Made by a program: the position numbers and the translations under genes. 64,000 bases of DNA from Epiperipatus broadwayi (taxonomy: Eukaryota; Onychophora; Udeonychophora; Euonychophora; Peripatidae). Every line of letters begins with the position of its first letter. Within the stretch, counting starts at the first letter, position 1. Shown piece by piece: positions 46,045 to 58,368 of the stretch. The notes under the pieces are model-generated. The model had not been told where the DNA came from. It did no database searches and saw only the letters and a list, made by a program, of their open reading frames with translations. The DNA is taken from assembly GCA_028023455.1 (NCBI GenBank), contig JAQFVV010000072.1, forward strand, positions 1,822,501 to 1,886,500, given 5' to 3'.

Positions 46045-46555
46045 AAGACATTGAAAATTGAAGGCAATAATATATTCGTATAGCAGGTATTATGCAAAGT
46101 GCCAAAGTCTTACTGTGTTGAAAAGAATAAGCCACAGACTATATATTTAATTAGCATAAAATTGAAAGAGAACTCTGTATTGATAGCAAAAATTAGACTT
46201 CAAAATTATATTTATTTCAAATAGTTAATAAATCATACATAGAAAAAAGCAAGACTAAAAGCTTAGTGTCAAATTCGATGTTCTAAAAAACTTAAATGGG
46301 TTTAAGCAAAAATATAGAAACTACAAAATGTAGCACACAATACAAATTATTATATATTATAGATTGCTTATGATTTGCTTTAAACATATAAAATTGCATT
46401 TTTTATGCATTAAATAATGAGACTTAATAAAAAATGGAGATCAAACATTTAAATACCTTTATTTTCTACTTCTGGATAATAGAAACTTCAAATTCAAAAG
46501 TATTTTATTTTGCATATTATTAATGCATGAAACTATTAAGAATAATGCAGCAAAA
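46045..46555. other. No recognisable gene
   Basis: AT-rich, nothing supported. Confidence 0.5.
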
Positions 46556-46557
46556 GT

Positions 46558-46790
46558 CTGGACCAACTGATGATTGCTGGTTTAGCATGAAATACGTACA
46601 TTGGTGATTATTTATCTTTTCAACATGTGTGTGATCAGATGGGTCAGCAATATGAGATGGCATGGAGAGTTGAGGGTTGTGTGAAAGTCTGAATTTGAAT
46701 CCTTTATATACTACATTATATGTGCAAGTGTGTGTAAGCCTGTACAGTGTATTAAATTTGAATATAATAAATTTGATTTAATATGAATTA
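46558..46790 (+). mobile_element. F3 retrozyme fragment, single copy
   Basis: Truncated at its start within stem I (GTCTGGACCAA) and continuing to the F3 3' end (AAGTCTGAATTTGAATCC, TATATACTAC). The ribozyme at 46560-46610 has CTGATGA (46567-46573), stem II TGCT/AGCA and GAAA. The base before the cleavage residue is C, not U (ACGTAC-A-TTGG), so cleavage should be weak. Confidence 0.7.
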
Positions 46791-46794
46791 CAGA

Positions 46795-48465
46795 ATAATA
46801 TAAGACTTCAATAGGAATCAAAATTCAGAAGTGATTCTAAATTGTATGAAAAATTATATCTGAATAATATTAACAATATAACTTTGTCATGTATAAAAAT
46901 GACTATTTAATCTAGCGTGTTAAATTATTTTAATAAAATCTAAGGATTTTTGTAATTTAGTTTCGCAAGAAATTGATAATTACAACTCAAAACTCTGAAG
47001 ATAATGAGAACATATGTTTTTAACTCAGATATTTGGTTATCAAATGCATTTTAATATTAAAACAAAAGTAAACAATTATTATATGATAATAGAAGTCTAG
47101 CTATTCTTATTACCTGCTGCTAGAAAGAGGAGGCCTTTATCCTGAAATGATTTTTTTTAGAGACTATCTTTTGTAGATTTTTATAGGATAGCATATACCC
47201 AATTATAAATGCAAGAATGTTATAAAATATATGAGATTATATAAACAAATGAATGTAAGTTTTTATATCTAATTTCATATAGATAAAGACTACAAAGTAT
47301 CCTGTCTTCAAATGGTCCTTGCAGAAGATAAACACCTTTTGAGTAACCTTCCAAAAAGAAACAGAGAGAGGAATACAATATTTTCTAAACAAAACAAGTT
47401 CAGCCTAGTTTATGTTTTTCTTTTCCGCTTGCTTCATCTTCAAGCTAAAAGTAACCAGATCAGCCACCTGGAAAAAAAAATCCAAAAGTTTTCTTGGAAT
47501 GTGAGACTCTTTTTTGAGTTTCCAAGTAGCCATCACATTTTTAGCTGCACTCCAGGTATTCTTGTGATATTTTAACATTTGGTAGCTTAAATTTGGAGAT
47601 ACATGCTAATGTAAAATGTGCAACTGTTAAATACACCATTTTCATGGCAACACAACATGCAGGTAATATCAGCATTAAGGCAAAACTATACCCAAGAAAA
47701 TTTTGCTGTAAATCAAACCATGTCAAAGATTAAACATGAACTTAACATAAGCTTAAGACTTACGACATACTATGTATTAGGTTTATAATAAAAAAGTAAC
47801 CAATTGTTGGGTGCTTAAGTAGTTATAGTACGAGTGTCCAAAACTGCTCAAGTGTTTGTTTAATATTTCAAAACAGCCAGCCTCTGTGTACTGAAAGTAA
47901 TTACCTGAGAGATCATGTAATATTTGAGTATTGGAGCGACAGGAGCAAACTGTGATTTATGAACCATCTGTGATTGAATAAAGCATTGCACTACCACATT
48001 AAGTATGCAGATATAAATGAGAGACTGGAGACTCGAAAAACAAACTATTGTAGCCAAACTGCACAAGATCCCAGAAGAAATCTCTGCAAAAGTTTAACAT
48101 GCATCTAATCACTACAATGTCTACCAAAAAAATATGAACTTCGAAAGAAAAATATTTATGCTTGACATGCCACTTCAAAATCACTGTTTTCTGATATCAA
48201 CAATTGCATCATCAGCATAAGAACTGGAAAATTGGTAAATGGAAGACTGTTGCATCTTCAGCCATATCATAGATTATACTGTTGTTTTTCTTTTAAATTA
48301 TGGTAAAAGTTTATATTCTGCAGGTGTAAAAAAAAATCAATCAGACTGTTTTCTTCAATTATGAAATAGGATTTATGTCACCATATCATAGAATTTTTTT
48401 TTGCCTAACCATTATTCTGCATGGATATAACACAGATACCTGTCATTTGAACATTTTCATTTCAT
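46795..48465. other. No recognisable gene
   Basis: Frames at 47312-48184 overlap on both strands and show no family match. A splice-like TTTTTTTTCCAGGTGG on the minus strand near 47465 has no matching exon. Confidence 0.4.
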
Positions 48466-48469
48466 GGTG

Positions 48470-48830
48470 TAAACAATTCCACCAGAAAACAGTGTCACCT
48501 CTAAAATGATAATATTTGAAACACTGCCTCCAGAAAATGTTGCCATTTTCAGATGATCCAGACATTGCTTTCAAAAAAAAAAAAAAATAGTAAACTCCAA
48601 AGACTGCTTCCAGATCTTCCAATATATTAAATAATATTCCAAACACTGCTTTCAAAAAATATTCACATCTTCCAAAAAGATAATGCTCCAAACATGGCTT
48701 CTAGAAAAAAATTCTATTCTCCGAAATGATACCAACATAGCTTCTAGATATCACTTCCAAACTCTAAGATGATAATGTTGCTAATTTCTATGATAATAAT
48801 GCTCTAATTCATAGAGTCTGTGCAGATCAT
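48470..48830. repeat. Degenerate tandem repeat (~40-50 bp)
   Basis: Blocks such as CCAAACACTGCTTCCAGAAA, CCAAAGACTGCTTCCAGA and CCAAACATGGCTTCTAGAAA, often followed by GATAAT, recur about seven times with variable spacing. Confidence 0.65.
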
Positions 48831-49331
48831 GCTTGGATAAATATAAGAATATTACATAACTCAAATGGCTTCCAAATCATCTAATTTCAATGGGTATTAG
48901 TGACAAATACATGAAAGGCTAATATTTTCCAGTGATATCTTTCTGGGAACATGAGATTTTTTTCCCATCAGGAAGAGGATCAGTATCCTTCTAAGTACTA
49001 TAAGTATGCTATAAAATTCTATCCATATAGAATACAAGCATTTCCTGATACAAATGACTGGTGTTATTTCTAGTAATAGAGATATAAAAAAAATTTTATT
49101 TTTTCAAATCCATTTATACGCACCCTAGTCAAAATGTCATGTGAAATTGTGATTGATCCTGAATAAAGTGTAGTGTAAAAAAAATCCAGACAGAAAATTT
49201 CCAAAGTACTTCAAAATATTTTTTTTATGTAGTAAACCCACAACAGCCAATTAGACACTAATATTGGCTCAGTAAATATCAAAAATCACATTTTCCTTGC
49301 ACTTTTCACTATGCTTTTTTTAAAAAAATTA

Positions 49332-49378
49332 TCTAATAGTTTCAACAATCTAGAAGTCTTCTTCAGAACAGTAAAATA
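49332..49378 (-). repeat. F4 hammerhead-like hairpin, single copy
   Basis: On the minus strand TTCTGAAGA, A, a weak stem, TTGAAACTATTAG. CTGAAGA and GAAAC fit; stem II pairing is poor. Confidence 0.4.
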
Positions 49379-49379
49379 T

Positions 49380-51340
49380 AATTGCAATATATTATTTGCT
49401 TATTTACATAATCTTATTTTGACATTTTTATATATACAATTTATATTATTTACATAAGATTTTATTATTTTTAATCATTACACAGTCATTTTTTGTCACT
49501 AGCGAAAGCTATTGTTTTCTTTTGAGCTAAATAATTATTTTGCATTAAATATTTGCCTTTTTTTTTTTAAGCTTATCAAAAACATTAAATTTATATATAT
49601 ATATATAAACAATAATTGTAAATCTGAAATCTAAAGTATCAAACTTTGGAAATAAAAATAATAAATAGAAAAAATAAACAAAAGGGCAGTCTTTAGTTAA
49701 TAAAAAACAATAAGAAAGTGTATATTACTAATTTCTAATAAAGTGCACTTTGAAATAAAACCTTAATATAAATATAAAATGCCAACATTAAAAACAAATA
49801 TTTAATAATTTTACAAAAATAAGAAAATTAATAACAAACAAGTGAAAAAATTAGATCATAAATTCATTCATTTAGTCTAATTCAAATTCAGTAGTGACTT
49901 TGGTCTCCTTTGAAAGATCATAATTTTATATAATTTTCTTAATTGTTCAAATAAATACTGGCATCTAGGGAATATAATTGGAACTAAAGAGTGAAAAATT
50001 TCTAAATTTCTCAAATAACTTACAGCTTCTTTTTTGATTCACTTTTTTGCCAAAGTGCAATGGGAAAACAATAACTATGTCACGCATTGAAAATGTAAGA
50101 CTACTTTCAATTCTAGGAAGAGACACATATATACTTCTTTTAAAACTGAAAATTACTTAATATGTCTATACAATTGCATTTTACAGCTCTGAAAAAATTG
50201 ATATACAGTCAAAACTGTCAAACAAATGAAAGGAATAAATAGCATTGTAAAAAGCATAAAAAAACATTTTTTTAAAGAAAAAAAAGATTTAATTCATATA
50301 AATAATACAAAATGCATAGAAAAATATTAGATTAGTAAATTATATATTATTTTTAGTGGGGAAAAATAAATGACATACAAATAAATTTCCAATAAGTATA
50401 TATTTCATAGGATATTTATTCTTTCAACATTCTTAAATAAAAAATTTTTTAGAACAAAAGCTAAAAAGATTATTACCCGGCAATGAATTATTTTACTTGT
50501 ATGTGTACATAACACCTAATCCAGAATTATATTTTAAAAAATGACATAGAGAAACAAATAATAATAAAATGGCATTTAACATTAGTGATCAGGATTATTT
50601 TCTTGGTCATAAGTCTTAACAATGGTATACTTTGATTTACAATGGGTTAATTATGATCAAACCAATATAAAATATTGAGAGTTTTTTTTTCTTCTTTCAA
50701 GCACCTCCATATTAATTAATCCCATGATAGATTTTTTTTTATAAATGGAAAAACTAAAATAGCTTGTATTTTTAAAAAAATATAAAACATATATATAATA
50801 AATAAAAATTTATATTTGAATCTTATTTAAAGGTCAACAATTTTTTATATACACAGACAGTTATTCTTGTAACATATATCTCATTTAAAATTCTTATTCA
50901 ATAAAAATAAAAAAAAACAGCATCTAATCCAAAATTTATAAAAGCAGTTGTTAGTTCAGTTTTTTATGCTACTAGATACATTTCAAAAACAAACAGTGTT
51001 TTTTTTTATATATAAGAAAAACTATTTTTTATGTTTTCATATATAGTTCAATGGAATGTTAGTTAAGCAAACGTCTTGCATTTGAATTGCATTTGATACT
51101 GATTAATTTATGCACTTATTTAGGTTACCATACTTAACAGATGACATTACCCTACATATGCGTACACATATGAGTTGTGCATAGACATCTCTATAATAAT
51201 ACATAAATTTCAGAAAAAATGGACATTTATTTTAACTACCATTCTTTCCCCATCAAAACATATCCAATTATTTTCAAACAAAGCTCAGCAGATATAGAAA
51301 CTTCAAACACAATGACAAAATAAAGAATTTAAATTTTTTT
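49380..51340. other. No recognisable gene
   Basis: AT-rich with many homopolymers and (TA)n. Nothing supported. Confidence 0.5.
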
Positions 51341-51509
51341 TTACAATTATTTACATGTAATTTAATACACCATGCAGGCTTTCACATGCCTTCACGTATA
51401 ATGTAATATATAAGGGATTCAAACTCAGACTTTCACATGACCTTCAACTTTCCAAGCCATCTCATATTGCTGCACCACTGATCACACCCATGTTGAAAAG
51501 ATAAACAAC

Positions 51510-51560
51510 CATCAATATATGTATTTCATGCTAAAGCAGCAATCATCAGTTGGTCCAGAT
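51510..51560 (-). ncRNA. Hammerhead ribozyme, F3 family, minus copy
   Basis: CCAA, CTGATGA, stem II TGCT/AGCA, GAA, ATACATAT, A, TTGA. The core is intact; one stem I pair is lost (TTGA for TTGG). Confidence 0.65.
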
Positions 51561-51839
51561 TACCATCTCCACACATAAATATACAATCAGTGCTCAGTTT
51601 TATATTAAGATAGCCAATCTTCATACTTTAATGGACAGGCTTCAAACTACTCCAACCCACAACTCTTCAGCCATCCATTTCATTGAAAATCTGATGCTGG
51701 AACGTTCAAAGCCCATGTTAATGCCAAGGAAGGCTGAAGAGTTGTGGGTTGGAGTAGTTTGAAGCCTATCCATTAAAGTATGAAGATTGGCTTGTCTTAA
51801 TATAAAGCTGAGCACTGATTTTATATATATGAAAATAGT

Positions 51840-51895
51840 AATCTGGACCAACTGATGACTGCTGGTTTAGCATGAAATACAGATATTGGTGATTG
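51840..51895 (+). ncRNA. Hammerhead ribozyme, F3 family, plus copy
   Basis: AATC/GATT outer and CCAA/TTGG inner stem I, CTGATGA (51852-51858), stem II TGCT/AGCA around GGTTT, GAAA, AT-ACAG-AT stem III, A as cleavage residue. Core intact. Confidence 0.7.
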
Positions 51896-52009
51896 TTTAT
51901 CTTTTCAACATGTGTGATCATGTGGATCAGCAATATGAGATGATTTGGAGAGTTGAGGGTCATGTGAAAGTCCGAGTTGGAATCCCTTATAAATTATTTA
52001 CATGATAAA

Positions 52010-52955
52010 TGTAAAATCATATTAAAATTAATCAATTTAACTCTTTAGAAAATCACTTTAAACATGAGCCTATTTTTCTTATCTTATAATCAATAATTCG
52101 AAATATCAGGAGAATTTATTTTTTTTCTTTCCAGTGACAGATTAATGTTTAGAGCAAATACAAATGACAAATTGATGGTGTATATAAGTGAACAGATTAA
52201 AATGTGACAATTATAAATGCTTATTTGAAAGTGCTTTAAATATTTGACAGCTACCTTTAAATAGATCACGTCAAAAATATAATAATAAATAGTACATTAT
52301 TAAAACATAATAGCTGCAAATTTTTAGTTAGCGCCGTGAAAGTTCTCTCATCAACCATGATTCATGATAAATTTAATCTTAAGAATTATAAAATTCAACC
52401 TCTTTAAACAAATATTAACTTTCCTTTTCTGGTTTTAAGGTTCTTTTCAGCTGACTTTACTTGTTTATAGTAACAGAAAAATGTTTATTTAACTCATAGA
52501 TAAATTTAATAATTTACAATTGAAATCTCAGGGATCAACTTCAATAAACAATCTTTTAATAACAGCTTGTTAGGTTTTCATAAGTCTAATACTATTACTT
52601 GATGGAGATGACTAATACATCTATGATCAATAGAATGTATTTATAACAAATGATCTGAGCTTTCAAACACAGCTTATTGATAAGTGCTTTCTTTCTATCC
52701 ACTCATTCTGCAATATCTTCAACTGACAGTTATCTGCTATACTGTTCAATTCTTTTAATATTTCTCACTATAACTATATACTATATGCAAGTAAATCCAA
52801 TCATTACAAAGATTTTGAGACCTGATTTTACAATAATGTTTTTACATTCTAACAGGAATTTATTCATGTTTATCTCTTAATAAATTTGATAGACAAACAA
52901 AAAAATGTTTACTTTTTGCATCTTAATTTTAATATACATATTTTAATAAAAATAG
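52010..52955. other. No recognisable gene
   Basis: AT-rich, nothing supported. Confidence 0.5.
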
Positions 52956-52957
52956 TC

Positions 52958-54348
52958 AAATAGTTGGTACTTTGGTATTATTCCTGCTATGATGCATTAC
53001 TCAGGTGACGTATTATTCTAAGTTAGCGATATGTTTAAAATACACATCCAAAGAATGTGCGGACAAACTTAATTGATAAAATTTGTTGGAAAATCCTGTA
53101 GAGGTATTATTTTAAACATATCATAAACTTAGAAAAACAATTCACCAGAAGTAATACATCATATCACGTGTAATATGAAAGATCAAATCTAAAAAAATAA
53201 TGGAGACTTTTTTTTAAAATAAAATATAGGAAATTTTATTCTGTAATTTGGTTACAACTCATATGATAAGGTTTAAAATAGGATACGTTAAATGATATTC
53301 AAAGAATAAAAAAGTTCAATGATAACATATCCTGCATTACATAACCTAAGATGACTACAGTGATCCATAGAAGCAATGGGAAGGGCCCGGGGTTTGGTAT
53401 GTTGGAGATAGGTGACTAAGCTTGCATGACTCGAAATGTACAAAGATGATATCAAAGTTTTGTCCATGCAAAAATCACGGCATTACATTATGGTTCTAAA
53501 TAAAATGAATATTTATGAGCATGCTTTGTAAACACAGCACTTTGTACCCTCAAAGCCATTCTTTCCTCTCCCGGCTTAACACAGCACTTTTGTGCTATCA
53601 TAAACATCCAGCATGTGTAATACCAAACTTCAAATCTAAAAAAATACAAATCTTATTTCCAATAATGGAGAGATATATTCATTATAGAAAAAGGAGTAAT
53701 ATGAAAAAAAGCCCTGAATCGTTTTTTTTAAATGACGAGCTGCAACTAAATTTTAGCTTTAAGTTTAATGTTATATTTTAATTTTTTTTTAAAAAAAAAA
53801 AACATATACGTACAAAGTTTTAGCCAAAAAAACAAAAAAACACCAATATAATAGTTTTAGCTGTAAATGTATTTTTAAACATAAAACCATATTACTTATA
53901 AATGACGCAAGATATGTATTATATTGTGAAAGGGGGGGGGGAGTAGTCAATGTAACATAAAGTTTTAGCTTTATCTAAAAATGGCGAACTGTAAGTTTTT
54001 ACGTTATAATTTAATTTTTTTTGATATGTAAACTTTTAGCAAACAAAAAGTCAAAACTAAACACAAGTATATAAAGTTTTAGCTGTAAATGTATTTTTAA
54101 ATATAAAACTGTATTATTTATAAATGATGCGAGAGATAGATTATAGTGGGGGTGTGGGCTTATTGAACCGTTTAAGATCTTCTAAAATGAAAAGGAAAGG
54201 ATCAGTTTATTTGACATAGATTAGTCATTCCAGGATCTTGGTTATCATGACATCAAAAATGTGGAAACTTTTAATAAATATTGCCGGACGCACATGTCAT
54301 CGGAGTAATACGTCATAGCAGGAATAATATCCAAGTACCGAATGATTT
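52958..54348. mobile_element. Non-autonomous TIR DNA transposon, ~1.39 kb
   Basis: The left end (52958-53012, with GGTACTTTGG, TATTATTCCTGCTATGA and TTACTCAGGTGAC) is the reverse complement of the right end (54293-54348) over ~55 bp. The left end is itself followed by an inverted copy at 53103-53165. The interior holds two ~200-bp direct copies (53735-53950 and 53985-54165) sharing GTTTTAGCTGTAAATGTAT. No transposase is encoded. Superfamily and target duplication are unclear. Confidence 0.75.
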
Positions 54349-54349
54349 A

Positions 54350-54740
54350 TGGCCCCAGAGCACCGAGTGGGTCCACACAAAGGGCACAAATTTTAGTTAA
54401 ATATGAAAGAATGAAAATTACTTTCAAACATATTGTAGATTGATTATATAAATCAATTAATTAAAGAAAATATTTAAAATAATTTCAAAGATAGCACAAT
54501 TCATATGTACTACATATGTGTGTATTTTATCTATCAAAATATAAGTTCAAAATATTTCAATATAAAAGTTAATTAACCTATGAAGCAGAAATGTATCATT
54601 TTCAATTCAACAGGAACTAGCTCTGATTTCTTTAAATTTTTTTTAAAAGATTGCAATCTAAAAATGATGCAAAGAGAGATGATGTAATGTTATTTTCATT
54701 CTAAATGAAATTTTACAACTTTTAAAATACTATAGACTAA
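54350..54740. other. No recognisable gene
   Basis: AT-rich, nothing supported. Confidence 0.5.
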
Positions 54741-54747
54741 AGTTTAC

Positions 54748-54956
54748 ATAAATATAATATTTCTGTAGTGTAAACTTTCCTAAATCCTCTCCCTCACCAA
54801 AGACAAGTGAAAGAAATCAATGATCCCCAAGATGCACATTTTGTGCTGAACCAGCACTCATCAGTTGGTCCAGATCACAATCTCTTACACATATCTTTAA
54901 ATCAATATATATATATATTGAATGACTAATAAAAATTATTAACGTATATAAATATA
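54748..54956 (-). mobile_element. Short F2 insertion with 9-bp target duplication
   Basis: ATAAATATA flanks the 191-bp insertion (54748-54756, 54948-54956). A minus-strand F2 copy begins with AATATTTCTGTAGTGTA. Only the last ~25 bp (GAATGACTAATAAAAATTAT) are in plus orientation. Confidence 0.8.
54829..54878 (-). ncRNA. Hammerhead ribozyme, F2 family, one core mutation
   Basis: TGATC/GATCA outer and CCAA/TTGG inner stem I, CTGATGA, perfect stem II GTGCT-GGTTC-AGCAC, then AAAA where GAAA is required, ATGTGCAT, C. Only G12 is lost. Confidence 0.75.
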
Positions 54957-54959
54957 AAA

Positions 54960-55560
54960 TTGTATTTATTTTTTTTATTGGGTCATACGAAATTTTCCGC
55001 TGAAATACAAGGATGAGATCCATGCATTGGGTAATTTGTGAATGCAAAACATTGTCCACAAAACAAAAGTATTTCTGCATTCTACTCCAGAGCCATCTAT
55101 TGCAATATTAAATAATCGATCATTATGGAAATGCTCTGCACAGTTTAGTTCCATGATTATCATATTCTGACTGGATGATCTTCAGATTGATTACAATTCT
55201 GGCATTTCCAGTACATCTTATAACTCCCAAGCAATAAAACCACTTATTTATTTTTACTAGATGCAATTTAATCCTTATTTTTGGATTGGTTTCTGACATT
55301 GACTTTCATCAAAGAGAAATTTGAATTCATAATATCCAGAATCATGCATTGATATGTGATTGCATGTTTCATATCAGGTATTCCTCTTTTTACTACTAAG
55401 CTAACAGATGGGGCTAGAGTAGATAAGAGATACTCATTTATTTTAATGCATAAATCAAATGAAGTATTAGTATTAAGTATTACCATATTTAAATGAGAAA
55501 TCCAGTTTCCTTTCAAATCTTTGTCTTTTAGTTACAAAAAGATAGAACCCATTTATTGAT
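54960..55560 (-). pseudogene. Unidentified coding remnant, possibly MULE/FLYWCH-type
   Basis: Minus frames read KRGIPDMKHAITYQC, YWKCQNCNQSEDHPVR and CRNTFVLWTMFCIHKLPNAW. A Cys-rich YW.C segment followed by a DG...F...ih block loosely recalls MULE transposases with FLYWCH-like fingers. Frames shift and no catalytic residues can be fixed. Confidence 0.25.
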
Positions 55561-55564
55561 CACT

Positions 55565-56112
55565 ACTGAACCAACAGTTAACTGATAAAAAAAATCCTAA
55601 AAAAAACCCCTTTAATTTCCTTAAATCCACCCCAGTTTTATTCTAAATTGCTAATATTTACAAGTTTAATATCTAAGTTACTATACCAGAGACCCTTTAT
55701 AATTATGCACAGCAACGATAAATTATTATAATGCTGTGTTTTTTATGTAAGTTCACTTAAAACGTCTTGTGATATTAACAAAGCAATTCAAATACTATCA
55801 TGGTTAAATTGATACTTCTGAAAACTCTCATATGACACTCATTAAATACATTATTTTCTCTTCATGGGCCAGTTAGACCTTAGCGGACTTGTTGCAAAAA
55901 AAGATTGAATTTAAGGCTAATAATCAAAGAGCTTATATATTAGCAACAGCATATAAAGTGGAATTAACAAATAATGACATTTTAAAGTCATCTGTTTTAA
56001 ATCTATTAACATAAAACATTGAAATTACAAATTGTTAAGTTGTCAAGGGCATGGAAATTCAGATATTTGATACTTCTATCTTATTTAAAGAATAATAGTT
56101 GTTGGCAATATG
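55565..56112. other. No recognisable gene
   Basis: AT-rich flank of the gypsy element. Confidence 0.5.
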
Positions 56113-56117
56113 GGTGC

Positions 56118-56534
56118 TGTTATATACAGGAGTAAAATTAATGTTTAATAGCTATATATGCAGCTGCAATTATTAATAATCAAGAGCAGTAACTAAAAGT
56201 AATAAAAATACATTTATTCATTTGCCGTTTGTGTGCATCTCCATTTACTTCTGTTTTAACATACAGATATTCTAATCATGTGTCAATAAGTCTTTAAATC
56301 ATTTTATTTCCTTACAACGATGAGCATTTCTTTTTCTTACGAGGTTGCACAATTGCTGCTCACTCGGTTGTATTAAACTGCTCTGCACCACTAGGATGTA
56401 TCCGGTTATATTTATGCAGTTCAGAATACATAGTAGGACTCATTTAAATATAGTGACCTTACTCAATATCAACTCCAGATTTTCAGCTTTATGCTAATTT
56501 TCAAGAGTACATTAAATATACATATATACTCACA
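56118..56534 (-). repeat. 3' LTR of gypsy element (~417 bp)
   Basis: On the minus strand it runs from TGTGAGTATATATG to TGTATATAACA, with a TATA-like TATAAATATAA and AATAAA. It aligns with 60408-60925 over its whole length. Confidence 0.8.
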
Positions 56535-57079
56535 GAACAGTCTAGTCCTCATCAGGTCATAATCTTGCAATCTCATTAAACTCTGGTGGGTCTTGTGGGA
56601 GGTAAATCTGTTTCTTTCTCTTGATTATCCATTACATCCACTGAATCTGGCTGTATAATCTGATCATCTAATTGTATACTTGTTCCTGCTAGATTTGGTT
56701 AATCAGCTTGATTTGCTATGAACATTCATTTATTTTGTATTTCTGAGGAGATGGCAGCATGCTTACCTTCTTCATTAGAAGGCTGCAGTTCATTGGGTAA
56801 CATAATTTGGGTGTTACCTGCAACTAACATTTCACTCTGCCAAAATTGTAAATGATTGACGTCTCTTCAGAATTTATCCATTATTCAGTTTAACTATTTG
56901 AATGTACTTAGAGAGAACTTCCATAACAATAACAGGAAACCATTTCTTTTTTTAAAATATCATGACTCTTCACCAATTTTAAATGTTTCAACATCAAAAT
57001 TACTATTCACATCTTAGTTGTATGCAACAATTGTGATGCAGCAACAATTCTGCTGGTGTTTTGAATGTTGACACTCTAA

Positions 57080-57610
57080 AGGATAAAATGTTTTTAAAAC
57101 ATTGCACCAATCAAAGCTTCATGTATGTCTTTGTGAGATATGTTATTCAGTGACATTTTCAAATGTTGTACTACCTTTTCAGCTAAACCATTTGATTCCA
57201 AATTATAAGAGGCAGTGATTATGTGTTTTATTGTTTTATCAGATAAAAAACTCCTTGAACCCTTGCAATGTAAATCCTGTTCCATTGCCCAATACTAATA
57301 TTTCCAAAAAACCATGGCCTGCAAAGATCTCTTTAGAAGCACAAATAGTACACTCTGCACTCATATTTTAACAACCTTATATTTTTCCCATTTCAAATAA
57401 GAATAAATTGCTATTAGGAAGATTTTGCACATGAATCAAGTCTTTGTAGGCAAATCCACAGTAGATTAGCACTCGACACAGTTCTTAGAACCGTTTGTTC
57501 AATGTCCCGATTCAAATTAGGGCATCCAATATATGAATGAGCTAAAGCTTTCATTTGCACTGTGTCTAGATGTGATTGGTGTAGCAAGCAGTACTTGCTT
57601 CTGACCTTCT
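57080..57610 (-). pseudogene. gypsy integrase, degenerate
   Basis: The N-terminal zinc-binding end reads LHQSHLDTVQMKALAHSY then NLNRDIEQTV (about 57480-57600), matching the H..H and KalAr.y..wP..d.dIe pattern with the CC pair lost. The core end reads DKTIKHIITASYNLESNGLA and EKVVQHLK (about 57160-57230), the family's GI.H..taPYhPasNGlaER..q..K block that contains the catalytic Glu. Stops separate the parts. Confidence 0.75.
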
Positions 57611-57899
57611 GATAGAATGAGAAGTCGATCCAACATTACAATACAGCCCTACATATAGAAAAGTTAAGAGCATTCCAGATAGGTCTTGCAATGTAATTTG
57701 GTTGACTTTATGTCATCCAAATCAAATTTAATTTCTCAAGCTTTTATATCCAGGATTTTTATTAGTCCACTTTTCAATCTTGGAGCTAATTACAGTTTTT
57801 TGTTTCCAAGTATCAACGTAATTTATTTCTATACATTTTTGTTGGAATTCACAAGCATCTGGCAAATGTGATAAAGCATCAGCATGCTTTTTTCTAGGC

Positions 57900-58340
57900 T
57901 TGTAAATTAATATGTAGTCCTATGCTACTAACAAATTAATCCAACAAATCAAATGTTGCCTGGAATATCCAGGAGTTTTCTTATCCTGTCTGATAATTCC
58001 CAGTAATGGGTGATAATACTTTTTAATAATGAATATTATAGCCAGGGCTTCTTTGCAAAGCTGATCATAATTTTTTTCAGAAGCCGCACCAGAGTCTTTG
58101 AAGCATTTGCAATAGAGCATTCTCTTCCATAACAGCAATCTTAAAATAATGACTCCAACTCCGAAATCCAAAGCATTGGTTATAATAATCACTTCCTAGT
58201 CATTGTTATAATGTACAAGTAGCTGCTTAGACATTAGTGAATCTTTTGCTTTCTCGAAAGCTAAATCATACTCTTTAGTCCATTTCTAGCACTATCCTTT
58301 ATGCAGTAGCTCATATAATGGTGTAAGGATAGGTTTCCCT
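57900..58340 (-). pseudogene. gypsy RNase H-like region, degenerate
   Basis: Reads ITNALDFGVGVIILRL, then SEKNYDQLCKEALAIIFIIK, then KYYHPLLG. This corresponds to the D.S..GvGavL, s.aE.nY.q..kEaLAivfa...fh.yl.G pattern. The first Asp is conserved as D in ALDFG. Confidence 0.7.
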
Positions 58341-58368
58341 TTCAGGAAACTCAAAAAAAGTTGAGCAA

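Larger units (their letters stand above)
51345..52004. mobile_element. F3 retrozyme insertion with exact 13-bp target duplication
   Basis: AATTATTTACATG flanks the 634-bp insertion at 51345-51357 and 51992-52004. It is a near-complete head-to-head palindrome: a minus unit (51412-51680) and a plus unit (51730-51990). Three short ORFs across it are products of the palindrome. Confidence 0.85.

Noticed and set aside
47312-48691. Cluster of 60-90 codon ORFs on both strands.
   Set aside because: Frames overlap on opposite strands, lack recognisable domains and partly cover a degenerate tandem repeat.
51550-51963. Three short ORFs with near-identical peptides on both strands.
   Set aside because: They arise from the palindromic F3 insertion and are not proteins.
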